From Deltaproteobacteria bacterium (GTDB lineage Bacteria > Lernaellota > Lernaellaia > JACKCT01), in assembly GCA_020633895.1 (NCBI GenBank), contig JACKCT010000012.1:1-64000 (forward strand): 64,000 bases of DNA. The letters run 5' to 3'. A model generated the notes under the pieces. That model was not told the DNA's origin and searched no databases. It saw only the letters and a list, made by a program, of their open reading frames with translations. Positions 62,887 to 64,000 of the stretch are shown one piece after another. How positions within the stretch are numbered: the first letter of the stretch is position 1; the number at the start of each line of letters is the position of its first letter. A program made the position numbers and the translations under genes.

Positions 62887-64000
62887 CGTCCATTCTCATG
62901 GTCGACGACGAACAGGACTTTCTCGACAGCATCAAACGCATGCTGCGCATCGAGGGGTACGACGAGTTGACGGCCATGGCCGACCCGACGCGCGTCGAGG
63001 CCCTGATGGCCGACACGAAATTCGACGTGGCGTTTCTGGACATCACCATGCCCGGCATGGACGGCCTCGAACTGCTCCGACGCATCAAGGAACGCTCGCC
63101 GGAAACCGAGTGCGTGATGCTTACGGCCCACGACTCCATCGAACTGGTTATCAAGGCGATCAAGATGGGCGCCTATGACTATCTGCTCAAGCCCGTCAGT
63201 CCCGAGCAGCTCACGCACGTTCTCGACCGCGCCCTGGAACGCAAGCGCTTGCTGGCGTCGCTGCTGCTGCGTTCGGAGCAGGCGTTCGAAAAGATGCTCG
63301 ACCACCCCGAAGCCTTCGGGGACATCGTCACCAACAACAAAGCGATGCTGCGTCTGCTGCATGAAGCGGAGTTGCACGCGGTTTCGGATATTCCGGTGTT
63401 GATTACCGGTGAAACCGGCGCGGGCAAGGAGGTGCTAGCCCAGGCGATCCATAAAGCCAGCCGTCGCGCCGCCGGGCCGATGGTGGCGGTCAATATGCTG
63501 GCCCTCTCGCCGACGTTGTTCGAATCGGAATTCTTCGGCCACGCCAAGGGCTCGTTCACCGGAGCGGATCGAGAAAAGGCGGGGTACCTGTCCAAGGCCC
63601 GGGGCGGCACGCTCTTCCTGGACGAAATCGGCGATCTGTCCCTGGAGATCCAAGGCAAGCTCCTGCGCATCCTGCAGGAAGGCGAGTTCGTTCCCGTCGG
63701 CAAGACGCAGCCCGAGAAGGCGGACGTGCGTATCATCGCGGCGACGAATCAGGATCTGGCCAAGCTCGTCGCCCAGCGCAAATTCCGCAAGGATCTGTTC
63801 TATCGCCTTCAGTTCGCCCATCTGGACCTGCCGCCGCTGCGTTCGCGGCGCGAGGATATCCCGCTTCTGGCCACGCAGTTCCTGCGCCAATCCACCCATC
63901 CGGAGGCGACAATCTCGGAAGAAGGATTGGACGTGCTGGCGGCCCACGACTGGCCGGGCAATGTGCGCGAACTCAAAGGCACCCTGGAGGCGGCGGCGAA
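62883..64000 (+). CDS. Sigma-54-dependent response regulator (NtrC type), partial
   Basis: At least 372 aa; runs off the window end. The receiver domain has VDDEQDF, phospho-Asp in VAFLDITMPGMDG and Lys in YLLKPVS. The AAA+ domain follows with Walker A GETGAGKE, the sigma-54 contact loop as GSFTGA, Walker B GGTLFLDEIGDL and arginine-finger region FRKDLFYRLQ. The DNA-binding Fis-type end would lie beyond 64000. It overlaps the kinase gene by 4 nt and should activate sigma-54 promoters upon phosphorylation. The contact loop differs from the canonical GAFTGA by Ser for Ala. Confidence 0.9.
   Translation, partial: MTSILMVDDEQDFLDSIKRMLRIEGYDELTAMADPTRVEALMADTKFDVAFLDITMPGMDGLELLRRIKERSPETECVMLTAHDSIELVIKAIKMGAYDYLLKPVSPEQLTHVLDRALERKRLLASLLLRSEQAFEKMLDHPEAFGDIVTNNKAMLRLLHEAELHAVSDIPVLITGETGAGKEVLAQAIHKASRRAAGPMVAVNMLALSPTLFESEFFGHAKGSFTGADREKAGYLSKARGGTLFLDEIGDLSLEIQGKLLRILQEGEFVPVGKTQPEKADVRIIAATNQDLAKLVAQRKFRKDLFYRLQFAHLDLPPLRSRREDIPLLATQFLRQSTHPEATISEEGLDVLAAHDWPGNVRELKGTLEAAA

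Overview
The window is GC-rich, gene-dense bacterial DNA. Several traits point to a free-living Gram-negative of the broad deltaproteobacterial / Myxococcota / Bradymonadota-Lernaellota type: lipoproteins with long Asp-rich linkers right after the lipobox Cys, MbnP/MbnH metallo-pairs, a RegB/RegA pair, NtrC-type regulation and multi-domain sensor kinases. This placement is inferred from family content; no rRNA or housekeeping marker is present.

Left end (1-925): probable edge of an integrated element. It holds a 98-bp MITE-like sequence flanked by TTAG, a 10-bp direct repeat, and a tRNA 3'-end fragment that looks like an att core followed by a tRNA-type terminator.

Tc toxin island (926-25286): TcA is split into two genes (A1 with an N-terminal peptidoglycan-binding domain; A2 with coiled coil and TcB-binding end), followed by a beta-helix protein and a 2363-residue TcB-TcC (SpvB/VCBS/Rhs) fusion. 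The fusion's own C-terminal toxin is cut off by an in-frame TAG, while its presumed immunity gene is intact. Downstream lies an array of orphan Rhs-tip/toxin/immunity cassettes: one intact, one with its toxin cut off by an in-frame TAA, and a 99-bp remnant. Each carries a piece of the same Rhs core with a different unrelated tail. This looks like a reservoir for exchanging the Tc toxin payload and is the most unusual part of the window.

Envelope/metabolic genes (25306-38285): a TMTC-like glycosyltransferase; an Asp-linker lipoprotein with an ether-lipid-type FAD synthase; a saccharopine-dehydrogenase-like reductase; an alpha/beta hydrolase; an ABC exporter-type operon with a His/Asp/Glu-rich, probably metal-binding permease loop; a PstS-like domain fused to OmpA; and a degenerate kinase N-lobe fused to a membrane propeller protein.

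Redox/metal locus (38511-44343, minus strand): MbnP-like, MbnP-like, MbnH, RegB, RegA. Both MbnP-like genes are preceded, at nearly equal distance, by a sequence matching the RegA/PrrA consensus GCGNC-N5-GNCGC, so the RegBA pair may control its own locus. A short CbiX chelatase and two DUF4397 lipoproteins with good terminators follow.

Right part (47186-64000): two hydrolases, a solute-binding-domain sensor kinase, a three-gene exported/membrane/protease run, a Cys-rich lipoprotein, a membrane glycosyltransferase-like protein, a secreted subtilase with a C-terminal Asp tract, and a sensor kinase overlapping a sigma-54 response regulator that runs off the window.
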